A DNA stretch of 40,068 bases from an uncultured Lachnospiraceae bacterium (GCA_910589195.1 CAJUTC010000037.1:1-40068), one strand, 5' to 3'; positions 1 through 8,848 are shown, counted from the first letter of the stretch. Notes: generated from the letters alone by a model not told the origin. Program-made: numbers and translations.

Positions 1-433
1 ACCCTTGAATAATGGATATTTTCTAAGTCACCTATTCCAACTATCCAACAGAAGTAGGAAATGCTACGCTGGCGGAACAATATCCTCCGTCCTTTGCTGC
101 CTCCCAAAGTGTTTTTACTTTGTTGCTGGCAAACCAGTGCCAGGCTCCTTTATGTTCGCCCAAGGGATCAAAGATTCCGTTATTTACAATCCCGTGTACG
201 GAAGGGTTGGTTCCGGTGATCATACTCTGGTGGCAGGGATAGGTAAAGGTGGGAAATACACTTTTGCTTCCTTTCCGTGCGGTAAGACCATTTTCTACGA
301 AATAGCGGGTAATGGTGGGGAGCTTAACTCCCAAGCGTTCCTGTTCAAAAACAAATTCGGGTTTTAATGCATCTACAGAAACAAGCAATACGCTTGGCCG
401 CCGTCCTGATTCCTGATTATTTGATTTCGTCAT
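1..433 (-). pseudogene. Type I phosphodiesterase / alkaline-phosphatase-like protein, 5' part, frameshifted and cut by window edge
   Basis: The N-terminal ~130 residues resemble the nucleotide pyrophosphatase/type I phosphodiesterase family. VLLVSVDALKPEF would carry the first metal-binding Asp, and SVFPTFTYPCHQSMITG has the nucleophile-region pattern (Thr in FPTFTYP). The reading frame stops at a TAG at 41-43. Reading two bases out of frame beyond it gives VGIGDLENIHYSR to the window edge, which fits a continuation. The site contains a near-tandem duplication (GTTGGATA then GTTGGAATA on the minus strand), which would explain the shift. I prefer the ATG at 431-433, four bases after the upstream DeoR stop, over the ATG at 443-445, which abuts the AAAGGA site. 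It probably forms an operon with the DeoR gene. The substrate is unknown. Only ~13 residues are visible beyond the break, so true inactivation is likely but not certain. Confidence 0.6.
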
Positions 434-437
434 GATT

Positions 438-1229
438 TTATCCATTCCTTTCTTTTGCGATCGCTACCCTTACTCCAGCCTGTTCAAATGCTTTTACTTG
501 TTCAGCCGAAACACCGGAATCTGTAATAATGAAAGATACCTTTTCGATACCGCACATTTTGACCAGAGAATTATTTCCTATTTTAGAGCTGTCTGCCACT
601 ACGATTGTACGGTCTGCTGCTTCCATCATCTTATTTTGAACAGAAATTTCATCCATCCGCTGATAAGTAATTCCACGTTCTACCGAGATTCCACAGGTGG
701 TAAGGAAAAATATATCCACATTAATTTTTGAGAAAATAAGTGTTGCCACATCTGATACGAACGCTTCTTCATCTGCCCGGTAAACCCCTCCGGTCAGAAC
801 CAGGGTAATTCCCTCTGCGCCTGCCAGTTCCTGAGCTACGGCAAAGGAATTTGTAACTACCGTTAAAGAACGGAACCGGGCTTTCACGGCTTTTGCCAGA
901 AATAAAGAAGTCGTTCCCGAATCCAAAGCAATGGCCTGCCCTTCGCTGATATACTCTACGGCTTCCAATGCCACTATTTCTTTATGGGTAAGGTTTTGGT
1001 CCCGCCTTGTGCTGAAAGAAGTATAAGTTAAATTTTTATTGGGGGATGGCTCAAGTTTCATCGCCCCTCCCCGGATGCGCCTCAGCATTCCTTTTGCCTC
1101 CATATTTTCAAGATCTCGTCTTATGGTTTCCCTGGATGTCTGTAAAGCATTGCAAAGAGTAATGGTTCTTACGCTTCCTTCCTTCTCCAGTAAATTAGAA
1201 ATTTCCTCATATCTTTGCTCTGATAACAT
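438..1229 (-). CDS. DeoR/GlpR-family transcriptional regulator
   Basis: This 263-aa protein has the DeoR-family layout. The N-terminal winged helix-turn-helix covers about residues 5-57 and includes the recognition-helix pattern TSRETIRRDLENMEAKGML and the conserved RIRGGA wing. The C-terminal effector domain (about 75-235) has the ribose-5-phosphate-isomerase-like pattern ALDSGTTS...LTVVTNS and later VADSSKIG. Family members usually bind phosphorylated sugars and repress an adjacent catabolic operon. The start ATG at 1229 has AAGGAG eight bases upstream. It is followed by the broken phosphodiesterase gene and is divergent from the broken MFS gene, so its likely targets are those two. It appears intact itself. 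The ligand cannot be told from the sequence. Confidence 0.9.
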   Translation of the reverse strand: MLSEQRYEEISNLLEKEGSVRTITLCNALQTSRETIRRDLENMEAKGMLRRIRGGAMKLEPSPNKNLTYTSFSTRRDQNLTHKEIVALEAVEYISEGQAIALDSGTTSLFLAKAVKARFRSLTVVTNSFAVAQELAGAEGITLVLTGGVYRADEEAFVSDVATLIFSKINVDIFFLTTCGISVERGITYQRMDEISVQNKMMEAADRTIVVADSSKIGNNSLVKMCGIEKVSFIITDSGVSAEQVKAFEQAGVRVAIAKERNG

Positions 1230-1283
1230 TTATTTTATCTCCTTCTATCTTGTCAAATCCACTTTTCACGAAAGATAATACCA

Positions 1284-1429
1284 CATGTTTGCACAAATTG
1301 CAATATGTTTTTGCTTGAAAATACACATAATAGCAATAGCTTCTTAATATATGCAAATGAAAAATCCTTAAATTTGCAACTTTTCGCAAATTATTACACA
1401 TTTTTGCTTGACATTACACAAAATTGCAA
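1284..1429. promoter_or_regulatory. Candidate DeoR operator cluster in divergent intergenic region
   Basis: The AT-rich space between the DeoR and MFS genes holds many TTGC/GCAA half-sites. Examples are TTGC-N7-GCAA at 1289-1303 and TTTGC-N8-GCAAA at 1373-1390. A 32-base imperfect direct repeat (1305-1336 and 1398-1429, 26 of 32 identical by eye) contains TTTTTGCTTGA and ACACA followed by GCAA. The second copy overlaps the -35 and spacer of the MFS promoter, which is a sensible place for repression. The assignment to the neighbouring DeoR protein is inference. Confidence 0.5.
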
Positions 1430-1436
1430 GTATACT
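1408..1436 (+). promoter_or_regulatory. Sigma-A promoter for MFS transporter gene
   Basis: TTGACA at 1408-1413, a 17-base spacer and TATACT at 1431-1436 form a near-consensus promoter about 50 bases before the MFS start. The promoter is well preserved although the gene behind it is interrupted. Confidence 0.8.
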
Positions 1437-1487
1437 GGAAACTGTCAAATCCATTTCATAAAAAATAATAAAACGAGGTAATTTATT

Positions 1488-2774
1488 ATGTCGCAACAAA
1501 CCAAAGGAAAAATCGACAAAAAATGGATTTCATTTGGAATCCTGATGCTGGGGGCTGGCACGATCTATAAGCTTGGATTTTTAAAAGACGCTTTTTATGT
1601 ACCAATGCAGGAATTTATGGGATTGTCCCATACACAAATCGGAACTGCCATGAGTATTGCCGGATTAATTTCTACGTTTGGCTTTCTGGCTTCGATTTAC
1701 TTGACGGATCGGGTTTCCAAAAAGATTATGATTCCCTTGTCCTTGATCTGTATCTGTGTCTGTGGAGTCGGTCTTTCTACATTTCCGTCTTATCCGGTAT
1801 TTCTGCTGATTTACTGTATGCTGGCAATTTGCGCTGATATGCTGTATTGGCCTACCATGCTTAAGACGGTACGGCTTTTGGGCAATGAAGATGAACAGGG
1901 ACGGATGTTCGGTATTATGGAAGCTGGAAGAGGATTAATGGATACAATTGTTGCGTTTGGCGCCCTGGGTATCTTTTCCGCGCTAGGAAGTACGGCAACT
2001 GGATTAAAAATGGCAATCTTATTTTACTCCATTGTTCCTGGTATTATTGGCATTATTATGTATTTCCTGCTGGAACCGGACGAGGCGCCTGTGCCTTCTT
2101 CTGATGCCATGGAGGAAAAATCGGCTAACGCGAACAAGCGTGCTTGGGAAGGGGTTATACGGGCCTTAAAAAATAAAAATATATGGCTTGTTTCCTTTAA
2201 TGTATTTTTTGTATATAGTGTTTATTGTGGCCTGACCTATTTTATTCCATTCCTAGAGGAGGCTTATGCGCTTCCGGCTGCGCTGGTGGGCGTTTATGGA
2301 ATCATTAACCAATATGGGTTAAAAATGCTGGGAGGCCCTGTAGGCGGGTTTATTACGGACAAGGTTCTCCACTCTGCTACAAAATATTTGCAGATTGCTT
2401 TTGTGATTGTTGGTATCATTTTAGCTGTATTCTCCATATTGCCGCATCAGAGCATGGGTATTATTTTGGGAATGGCAATTACGTTATGAATCAGCGCTTG
2501 TGTTTACAGTATGCGTGCCATTTTTTTCGCGCCCATGGATGAGGTACAGGTGCCACGTGAAATTACAGGTTCCGCCATGTCTATGGGTTCCTTTATCGGA
2601 TATTTACCAGGCGCGTTTATGTATGCTGTGTATGGTGGTATCCTGGATAAGTTTGAAGGTCTTTCTGGCTATCGCATTGTTTACATCATTATGGCTGTAT
2701 TTGCGGCAGGAGGATTTTTGCTGAGTACATATATTTTGAAAACCATTAAAAAGGATCGGAACGTAAAAGGGTAA
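1488..2774 (+). pseudogene. MFS transporter interrupted by an in-frame TGA
   Basis: The reading frame encodes a 12-helix-type major facilitator of about 428 codons, the normal family length. An in-frame TGA at 2487-2489 splits it after ...GMAITL; the same frame continues with ISACVYSMRAIFFAPMDEVQ and the last two or three membrane helices to 2774. The first half has the loop 2-3 pattern ASIYLTDRVSKK and a cytoplasmic loop around residues 203-225. Sequence on both sides of the stop is good membrane-protein sequence in one frame, so a single substitution (for example TGG to TGA) explains the break. Internal re-initiation at 2511 is possible but would give only a fragment. The substrate is unknown; the divergent DeoR regulator and phosphodiesterase suggest a sugar or phosphorylated metabolite. 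A sequencing error cannot be excluded. Confidence 0.8.
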
Positions 2775-2819
2775 TCCTTAAGATGGCTATACGGTTTATA
2801 TTGGTTTTGCTTCTATATA

Positions 2820-2846
2820 AAGTGCTGCGTTCGCGGCACTTTTTTT
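2820..2846 (+). terminator. Rho-independent terminator after MFS gene
   Basis: AAGTGCTGC and GCGGCACTT (2820-2828, 2833-2841) form a 9-bp stem with a GTTC loop, followed by a run of T. Confidence 0.8.
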
Positions 2847-2881
2847 GCTTTATAGAAAAATGCGTCCTATAAAGCAAAAAA
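2841..2881. repeat. 15-bp perfect inverted repeat
   Basis: TTTTTTGCTTTATAG (2841-2855) and its exact reverse complement (2867-2881) flank 11 bases. It overlaps the terminator's T-run and could act as a second, bidirectional terminator or a stable RNA hairpin. Confidence 0.6.
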
Positions 2882-2930
2882 CTTCCGAAGGATGCGCGCT
2901 CAGCGCTAAGGAAGATGGCTGCTGGCGCAA

Positions 2931-2956
2931 GAGTCCGGCTTGCCGGAATCTTTTTT
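2931..2956 (+). terminator. Terminator-like hairpin before spoIIP
   Basis: GAGTCCGGC and GCCGGAATC pair around a short loop with one mismatch and are followed by six T (2951-2956). It insulates spoIIP from the upstream locus. Confidence 0.6.
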
Positions 2957-3033
2957 ACTTATAGAAAAGTACTCAGGATTTATTTCCTGATTTTTGCATA
3001 AGATATGAAGAAGGATAAGTAACAGGTGATTAT

Positions 3034-4326
3034 GTGAGAAAGGGATGGCGCTGGCTTCGGCTGCGGAAAAAAAAGGTTTTCTCAACGATATTCTCCGTAT
3101 TGCTTCTATCGGTGCTTATAAAAGCGTGGAATGAGGCAGTGCTTCCGGGAATGTCGGAAAGGAATCGGCAAAAGGCAGAAGCGCTTTTAGGAGCAGCCGG
3201 ACAAGATGTGCTTTTGCGCATTTGGGATCGGTTTTATCCGTCGCCTGTTTTTCCGGGACAAAAGGAAAATGAACGGAACCAGGAGGCGGATCCGGCGTAC
3301 CGGACGGCCCGTGAAGTAGAAGAATTTTTTCAGGAGCATGAATATCTGGCTTTTTATGGAAATGAGGAAACAGGAGAGAAAGGTGTCTTGGGAACGGATA
3401 TGTATGCAGGCAACAGCGGGCAAGGGGAAATGAACCAGGAAGGAGAAGACCAAAATGAGCAGGCAGGAGATAGCGGCGGAACAGGGGAAATAGAGGGGCA
3501 GGAAGAAAGGGAGGCGATGACCAAGACTTCTTTTCCCGGACAAACGTATCAATTGGCCCAGCTAGAAGATTATGATTTTTTAATGAGCCATTTTTATAAT
3601 GTGCATACTTCTACCACAGCAGATCGGCAGCTTATGGATGCGAAAGCCCTTCTTAGCCGGAATTTTCAACTGTTTCCTGAAAATAAGGGGGATCAAATGG
3701 AGGAAGAAGAAAAAGAACCCCAGATCCTGATTTACCACACCCATTCCCAAGAAACCTTTGCGGACTCCGGGCCGGGCCAGTCAATTGTGGAGGTGGGGGC
3801 ATATCTTGCCACTTTATTGGAAGAGAAAGGCTTTTTGGTTTACCATGACCGATCGGTCTATGATGTCCGGGACGGGGAACTGGATCGGAATAAAGCCTAT
3901 ACATATGCGTTGGAAGGGATTCGAAAGATTCTGGATGAAAATCCTTCTATTCAGGTGGTAATCGATCTGCACCGGGATGGAGTAAAGGAGGGAACTCGGC
4001 TGGTGACGACTGTAAATGGAAAAACTACTGCCCAGATCATGTTTTTTAACGGCTTGAGCCAAACTCCTGATGGCCCTGTCCCTTATCTGGATAATCCCAA
4101 CCGGGAAGATAACCTGGCCTTTAGCCTTCAGCTCCAGCTAAAGGCAGCAGCTTACTATCCGGGATTTGCCAGGAAGATTTATCTGAAAGGGCTGCGGTAT
4201 AATCAGCATTTAAGGCCCTGCTCCTGCCTGGTAGAAGTGGGGGCACAGACCAATACTTATGAAGAAGCCAGAAATGCTATGGAACCTTTGGCAGAAGTTT
4301 TCACTATGGTGTTGCGTGGAAATTAA
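3034..4326 (+). CDS. spoIIP: Stage II sporulation protein P (peptidoglycan amidase/endopeptidase)
   Basis: SpoIIP is a membrane-anchored peptidoglycan hydrolase that, with SpoIID and SpoIIM, drives septal thinning and engulfment during sporulation. The 430-aa protein has a basic N-terminus and one membrane segment (about residues 15-32), then a variable Glu/Gln/Gly-rich linker (about 70-160), then the catalytic domain (about 225-430). Family motifs seen are YHTHSQE (234-240), IDLHRDG (310-316) and LRPCSCLVEVGAQTNT (393 onward, with the probable catalytic Glu401). The start is a GTG at 3034 with AGGTGA just upstream; no ATG fits. Clostridia normally place this gene immediately before lepA, as here. 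Expression in the mother cell under sigma-E is expected from the family, but I did not identify a clear sigma-E promoter. Confidence 0.95.
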   Translation: MRKGWRWLRLRKKKVFSTIFSVLLLSVLIKAWNEAVLPGMSERNRQKAEALLGAAGQDVLLRIWDRFYPSPVFPGQKENERNQEADPAYRTAREVEEFFQEHEYLAFYGNEETGEKGVLGTDMYAGNSGQGEMNQEGEDQNEQAGDSGGTGEIEGQEEREAMTKTSFPGQTYQLAQLEDYDFLMSHFYNVHTSTTADRQLMDAKALLSRNFQLFPENKGDQMEEEEKEPQILIYHTHSQETFADSGPGQSIVEVGAYLATLLEEKGFLVYHDRSVYDVRDGELDRNKAYTYALEGIRKILDENPSIQVVIDLHRDGVKEGTRLVTTVNGKTTAQIMFFNGLSQTPDGPVPYLDNPNREDNLAFSLQLQLKAAAYYPGFARKIYLKGLRYNQHLRPCSCLVEVGAQTNTYEEARNAMEPLAEVFTMVLRGN

Positions 4327-4445
4327 AAAGATGGTATATTTTTGTATAGCTGCGGGCGTAAAACGTATGTTACGCTTATGACGCTCCCCTGTATCTTACA
4401 AAGGTGGCGCGATTGCCTAACTCAGAAAAGGAAGAGAGGTACGAT

Positions 4446-6260
4446 ATGGCGAATATTGAACAAAAAAATATCCGCAATTTCTGCATCATTGCCCACATCG
4501 ATCACGGCAAATCTACATTGGCAGACCGGATTATTGAAAAAACCGGGCTTTTGACTCAGAGGGAAATGCAGGATCAGATTTTAGATAATATGGATATTGA
4601 GCGGGAGAGGGGAATCACCATCAAGGCTCAGACGGTCCGAACTGTATATACGGCAAAGGATGGGCAGGAATATATTTTTAACCTGATTGATACTCCAGGC
4701 CATGTAGATTTTAATTATGAAGTATCCAGGGCGCTGGCTGCCTGTGACGGAGCGGTATTGGTGGTGGACGCCGCTCAAGGGATCGAGGCTCAGACTTTGG
4801 CTAATGTTTATATGGCGTTGGATCACGATCTGGATGTGTTTCCAGTAATCAACAAAATCGACTTGCCAAGCGCTGATCCGGATCGGGTGGTAGAGGAGAT
4901 CGAGGATGTAATTGGAATTGAGGCTCAGGATGCCCCCAGGATTTCAGCAAAAACCGGTTTGAATGTGGAGGATGTGCTGGAGGCAATTGTAGAAAAGATT
5001 CCAGCGCCAGAAGGAGATTCTGGCGCGCCGCTTCAGGCTCTGATTTTTGATTCCCTTTATGATCCCTATAAAGGAGTGATTATATTCTGCCGGATCAAGG
5101 AAGGAAGTGTAAAAAAGGGAACGCCTATCCGCATGATGGCCACAGGGGCAGAGGCAGACGTGGTAGAGGTAGGATACTTTGGAGCGGGGCAGTTTATTCC
5201 TTGTGAAGAACTGGATGCAGGCGCTGTAGGGTATATTACTGCCAGCATTAAAAATGTAAAGGATACAGAAGTGGGGGATACAGTAACCAACCGCCAGAAC
5301 CCTTGTAAAAATCCGCTTCCTGGATATAAGAAAGTAACCTCTATGGTTTACTGCGGCATGTATCCGGCAGATAGCGCCAAATACCCGGATTTAAGGGATG
5401 CGTTAGAGAAGCTTCAGTTAAATGATGCTTCCCTGTTTTTTGAACCGGAAACCTCTCTTGCGTTGGGATTCGGGTTCCGTTGCGGCTTTTTAGGACTTTT
5501 GCATCTGGAAATTATTCAGGAGCGCTTAGAGCGGGAGTATAACCTGGATCTGGTAACCACAGCCCCTGGGGTTATTTATCATGTTTATAAGAAAAATGGG
5601 GAAATGATTGAATTAACCAATCCATCTAACCTTCCGGATCCCACAGAGATTGATTATATGGAGGAGCCGATTGTCAGTTCAGAAATTATGGTTACCACCG
5701 AATTTGTGGGCGCGATTATGAAACTGTGCCAAGAGCGGCGTGGCGTTTACCTGGGAATGGAGTATATGGAAGAAACCAGAGCGCTGTTAAAGTACGAACT
5801 GCCGCTAAATGAAATTATTTATGACTTTTTTGATGCCTTAAAATCCAGATCCAGGGGATATGCTTCCTTTGATTATGATTTGAAAGGATATGAGCGATCG
5901 GAGCTAGTAAAGTTAGATATTTTAGTAAACCGAGAAGAAGTAGATGCCCTTTCCTTTATTGTACATGCAGCTTCCGCTTATGAGAGGGGACGGAAAATGT
6001 GCGAAAAGCTGAAGGAAGAAATTCCACGGCACCTGTTTGAAATTCCCATCCAGGCGGCTGTAGGCGGTAAGATTATCGCCAGAGAAACGGTAAAAGCCAT
6101 GCGCAAGGATGTTTTGGCCAAATGTTATGGCGGCGATATCAGCCGAAAGAGGAAACTTTTGGAAAAACAGAAAGAAGGGAAAAAGCGGATGCGCCAGATC
6201 GGAAACGTGGAGATTCCGCAGAAAGCTTTTATGAGCGTCTTAAAGCTGGATGAGGAGTAA
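4446..6260 (+). CDS. lepA: Elongation factor 4 (ribosome back-translocating GTPase LepA)
   Basis: This 604-aa translational GTPase acts on stalled or mis-translocated ribosomes. The G motifs are plain: AHIDHGKS (16-23), RGIT, DTPGH, NKIDLP and SAKTG. The C-terminal LepA domain follows, with FGFRCGFLGLLHLEI and the end AKCYGGDISRKRKLLEKQKEGKKRMR, which is diagnostic of LepA rather than EF-G. I chose the ATG at 4446 because GAGAGG lies six bases upstream and the protein then begins MANIEQKNIRNF as in homologues; an in-frame ATG at 4404 would add a non-homologous leader. The 119-base gap after spoIIP contains a small potential hairpin (about 4352-4386), so the two genes may be co-transcribed. 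Confidence 0.97.
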   Translation: MANIEQKNIRNFCIIAHIDHGKSTLADRIIEKTGLLTQREMQDQILDNMDIERERGITIKAQTVRTVYTAKDGQEYIFNLIDTPGHVDFNYEVSRALAACDGAVLVVDAAQGIEAQTLANVYMALDHDLDVFPVINKIDLPSADPDRVVEEIEDVIGIEAQDAPRISAKTGLNVEDVLEAIVEKIPAPEGDSGAPLQALIFDSLYDPYKGVIIFCRIKEGSVKKGTPIRMMATGAEADVVEVGYFGAGQFIPCEELDAGAVGYITASIKNVKDTEVGDTVTNRQNPCKNPLPGYKKVTSMVYCGMYPADSAKYPDLRDALEKLQLNDASLFFEPETSLALGFGFRCGFLGLLHLEIIQERLEREYNLDLVTTAPGVIYHVYKKNGEMIELTNPSNLPDPTEIDYMEEPIVSSEIMVTTEFVGAIMKLCQERRGVYLGMEYMEETRALLKYELPLNEIIYDFFDALKSRSRGYASFDYDLKGYERSELVKLDILVNREEVDALSFIVHAASAYERGRKMCEKLKEEIPRHLFEIPIQAAVGGKIIARETVKAMRKDVLAKCYGGDISRKRKLLEKQKEGKKRMRQIGNVEIPQKAFMSVLKLDEE

Positions 6261-6325
6261 CACAGGCTCATCAGCAGCCTGAGTAAATGGAAAAGGCCAA
6301 GATAGAAATTGGATGAAGGACTAAA

Positions 6326-7549
6326 ATGAACAAAAAAAGAAGCTTGGAATTGTATATCCACATTCCCTTTTGCGCGCAAAAGTGCTTTTACTGCGATTTT
6401 CTTTCATTTCCGGCAGCTCGGAATGTGATGGCGGAATACATGGATCAGTTAAGATGCGAAATCGCTTCTTCCGGGGGATGGTATGAAAACTATCAGGTAC
6501 AGACGGTTTTTATTGGAGGAGGAACCCCTTCCATTCTGGAACCAGAGCAGATTTTGATGCTGATGCAAACGGTGAGAAAAGCGTTTTCCCTTGCGCAAGA
6601 CGCGGAAGTAACAATAGAAGCCAACCCAGGAACCTTTTTTAATAAAAAGCTTCCTGTGTACCAGGCAGCGGGAATCAACCGCTTAAGCATAGGTCTTCAG
6701 TCAACCAACAATGGAGAATTGAAGCGACTTGGGCGGATCCATTCCTTTGAAGATTTCCTGAAAAGCTTTCAGAGCGCCAGGATGGAAGGGTTTGGAAATA
6801 TCAACATTGATTTGATCAGCGCAATTCCGGGACAAACTATAGAATCCTGGCGCAATACCTTAAAAAAGGTGATTATGCTGAAACCGGAGCATATTTCCGC
6901 ATACAGCCTGATGATAGAGGAAGGGACGGCCTTTGGAGATCATTACCTAAACGAGAGCGGGAGATATGAAAAAGATCGGGCGCAAAGGCCGGATAAGCTG
7001 ACAGGATGGCCTGGCCTTCCAAACGAGGATGAGGAACGCCAGATGTATGAGCTGACGAAAAAGCTTTTGGCGGATGCGGGATTCATTCACTATGAAATTT
7101 CAAATTTTGCCAAACCTGGATATGAGTGCCGCCATAATGCGGGATACTGGAGAGGCACCGAATATTTAGGTTTTGGGCTTGGCGCTTCTTCCTGCGTAAA
7201 AGGGCAGCGGTTCTGCAATGAAACGAATTTAGCCAATTATCAGAAACTGGACTTTTCCCTGGATGGTCTGGAACGGCTTCATGGCCATATCCATATCCAA
7301 AGCAGAAGAGAGCAGATGGAAGAATTTATGTTCCTGGGTCTTCGCATGATGGAAGGTGTTACCGATTTGGAATTTGTCCGCAAATTCGGTGTCCGAATGG
7401 ATTCGGTTTATGGAGATGTAATCAGGAAGCTGACAGAAAAAATGCTTTTAGAGCGGAAGGGGAGCCGAATTATCCTGACTCAGCGGGGAATCGATGTTAG
7501 TAATTATGTATTTGGCCAGTTTTTGCTGGATACCGATTGTTCGGTATAG
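6326..7549 (+). CDS. hemW: Radical SAM heme chaperone HemW (formerly HemN-like)
   Basis: This 407-aa radical SAM protein has the [4Fe-4S]-binding CxxxCxxC at Cys16, Cys20 and Cys23 within YIHIPFCAQKCFYCDF. The GGGTPS motif and the HemW-type HNAGYWRG motif follow. HemW proteins bind and deliver heme, and are often mis-annotated as coproporphyrinogen III dehydrogenase. The typical HemN-only features were not seen, so HemW is the better name. GAAGGA lies five bases before the ATG. It sits 65 bases after lepA and ends at a strong terminator (7660-7709), so lepA-hemW is probably one transcript. The gene pair lepA-hemW next to hrcA is a known Firmicute arrangement, here interrupted by the 3D-protein pair. 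Confidence 0.93.
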   Translation: MNKKRSLELYIHIPFCAQKCFYCDFLSFPAARNVMAEYMDQLRCEIASSGGWYENYQVQTVFIGGGTPSILEPEQILMLMQTVRKAFSLAQDAEVTIEANPGTFFNKKLPVYQAAGINRLSIGLQSTNNGELKRLGRIHSFEDFLKSFQSARMEGFGNINIDLISAIPGQTIESWRNTLKKVIMLKPEHISAYSLMIEEGTAFGDHYLNESGRYEKDRAQRPDKLTGWPGLPNEDEERQMYELTKKLLADAGFIHYEISNFAKPGYECRHNAGYWRGTEYLGFGLGASSCVKGQRFCNETNLANYQKLDFSLDGLERLHGHIHIQSRREQMEEFMFLGLRMMEGVTDLEFVRKFGVRMDSVYGDVIRKLTEKMLLERKGSRIILTQRGIDVSNYVFGQFLLDTDCSV

Positions 7550-7659
7550 ATGAAGAAGATATAATTAAAACTAAGAAACAAATTAAAAAATAAATAATTA
7601 ACAAATAATAGCAAATTAGGAAACGCTGGATTTGCCCACATATTCAAGCACATTCCAGT

Positions 7660-7709
7660 AAGGGAATGTCAAAGAAAGGAAAATATTCCGAAATTGACAT
7701 TCCCTTTTT
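7660..7709 (+). terminator. Rho-independent terminator of the lepA-hemW unit
   Basis: A 13-bp perfect stem, AAGGGAATGTCAA (7660-7672) with TTGACATTCCCTT (7694-7706), is followed by T residues. The loop is about 21 bases. Confidence 0.85.
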
Positions 7710-7812
7710 GCTGCTTATTTTAAACAGCGCATTCGGTTACGAATTCGTGTTTAGGATGGTGCGACGCGCTGCATGATACTATAAGCGTAAGTTTGCCAGC
7801 GTTTTTCTTTGG

Positions 7813-8511
7813 TTATGACTCAACCAAAAATACTTCAGCGTACTGGACGCCTTGATTGCGGGATTCGCCATGGGTTTCAAAGAAAATATCAATATGGTTT
7901 CCACGGACGCTGCCGCCGCAGTCTTCTGCCGTATAAATGATACCGTTAATCATGACTTTGCTGCCGTAAGGGATTACCCTGGGATCTACAGCGATGGTAT
8001 GGTTCGCTTTGGCAATGGTCCCAGTGCTGGTGTTTCGTCCCCAGTTTTTGGAACAGGAACGGCAGGGGCAGTATCCGGTGGTTTTAAACACACCAAGAGA
8101 ACGAAGGCGGGGCTGTCCCTTTCGATATTGGCTTTGGCCTCCTACTGGCTGCCCGTCAGCCATAACAGAAACAGTATAGGAATCATCCGGAAGCCGGGAC
8201 CAATCCATGGGAATGGAAAATCCGCACAAACCGCTTCCATAACCGCTGGCGGCCACGTCTTCCCTGCAGATATCGATAGCGGCAGACATTTCATCTACGA
8301 TTGTTCCGGCGCTGTTAAAAATGGCGATCGACACTTGGGGCACTTCGGCTGGCGTTTCCGCATTCCATGCCCAGCCAGAAATGGCATTATCCTGGATATT
8401 ATCAACATTGCCGTGAACTTGGGACGCCATGGCAGTGATACCGGCGCCAGGCGTAAGAGCCGCGGCAAATAAAAACTTCATCAGGTGTTTCTTTAAATCA
8501 GTAGTTCTCAT
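7813..8511 (-). CDS. Secreted 3D-domain (RlpA/MltA-C-like) cell-wall protein with ISGWAWN module
   Basis: The 232-aa product has a signal peptide (basic start, hydrophobic core, cleavage likely after AMA near residue 29). An N-terminal module follows with the signature NAISGWAWN (about residues 32-130). The C-terminal 3D domain contains the three Asp-bearing motifs of that family: TIAVDP, YTAEDCGG and HIDIFF. 3D domains occur in murein-acting proteins with a double-psi beta-barrel fold, so a lytic or cell-wall-modifying role is inferred. A Cys-rich GYCPCRSC precedes the domain. I chose the ATG at 8511 because the upstream in-frame Met at 8607 lies in the probable 5' leader and gives no signal peptide at the N-terminus. 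It is a paralogue of the next gene and has its own promoter. Confidence 0.85.
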   Translation of the reverse strand: MRTTDLKKHLMKFLFAAALTPGAGITAMASQVHGNVDNIQDNAISGWAWNAETPAEVPQVSIAIFNSAGTIVDEMSAAIDICREDVAASGYGSGLCGFSIPMDWSRLPDDSYTVSVMADGQPVGGQSQYRKGQPRLRSLGVFKTTGYCPCRSCSKNWGRNTSTGTIAKANHTIAVDPRVIPYGSKVMINGIIYTAEDCGGSVRGNHIDIFFETHGESRNQGVQYAEVFLVES

Positions 8512-8634
8512 AAAATAATCAACCTCTCTTTCCAATGCTGCTGGTTTGCGTGGCAGGTATAAAATTACGAGTATTAAAATATCAATAAAATCGACACAAA
8601 ACAGCAATTAAAAGTTAATACAATAATAAATAAT

Positions 8635-8651
8635 GTAATACTTTTGTAACA
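8635..8651 (-). promoter_or_regulatory. Possible WalR-like box upstream of 3D gene
   Basis: Minus strand TGTTAC-N5-TATTAC matches the WalR consensus TGTWAH-N5-TGTWAH except at one position. It lies just downstream of the promoter. This is weak evidence in AT-rich DNA. Confidence 0.2.
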
Positions 8652-8667
8652 CTCACTGGCATTGCCT

Positions 8668-8695
8668 ATTTTACCGCTTTTTCCAAATTTGTCAA
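8668..8695 (-). promoter_or_regulatory. Sigma-A promoter for the 3D-domain gene at 7813-8511
   Basis: Minus strand TTGACA (8690-8695), 16-base spacer, TAAAAT (8668-8673). Transcription from here leaves a leader of about 150 bases. The gap 8512-8921 otherwise holds only the next terminator; I saw no other gene. Confidence 0.65.
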
Positions 8696-8848
8696 GGCGC
8701 TTGATAAGAGAGGGGGCAGGAAAAGGAGGAGGAAATCAACAAAAACAGAGGATTTTCGGCAGATTTATACAAGAAAATCGGGTGAAATGGAAGAAAATTA
8801 TATCAATTTGTAGAAAGGTTTTTGAAACCGCAGAAGAAAAAACAGCAA

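Noticed and set aside
5..367. 120-aa plus-strand open frame
   Set aside because: It is the antisense shadow of the phosphodiesterase gene, with no ribosome-binding site or family resemblance.
2487..2489. Selenocysteine or programmed readthrough at the MFS TGA
   Set aside because: No SECIS-like hairpin was recognised after the TGA, and transporters of this kind are not known selenoproteins; a point mutation is simpler.
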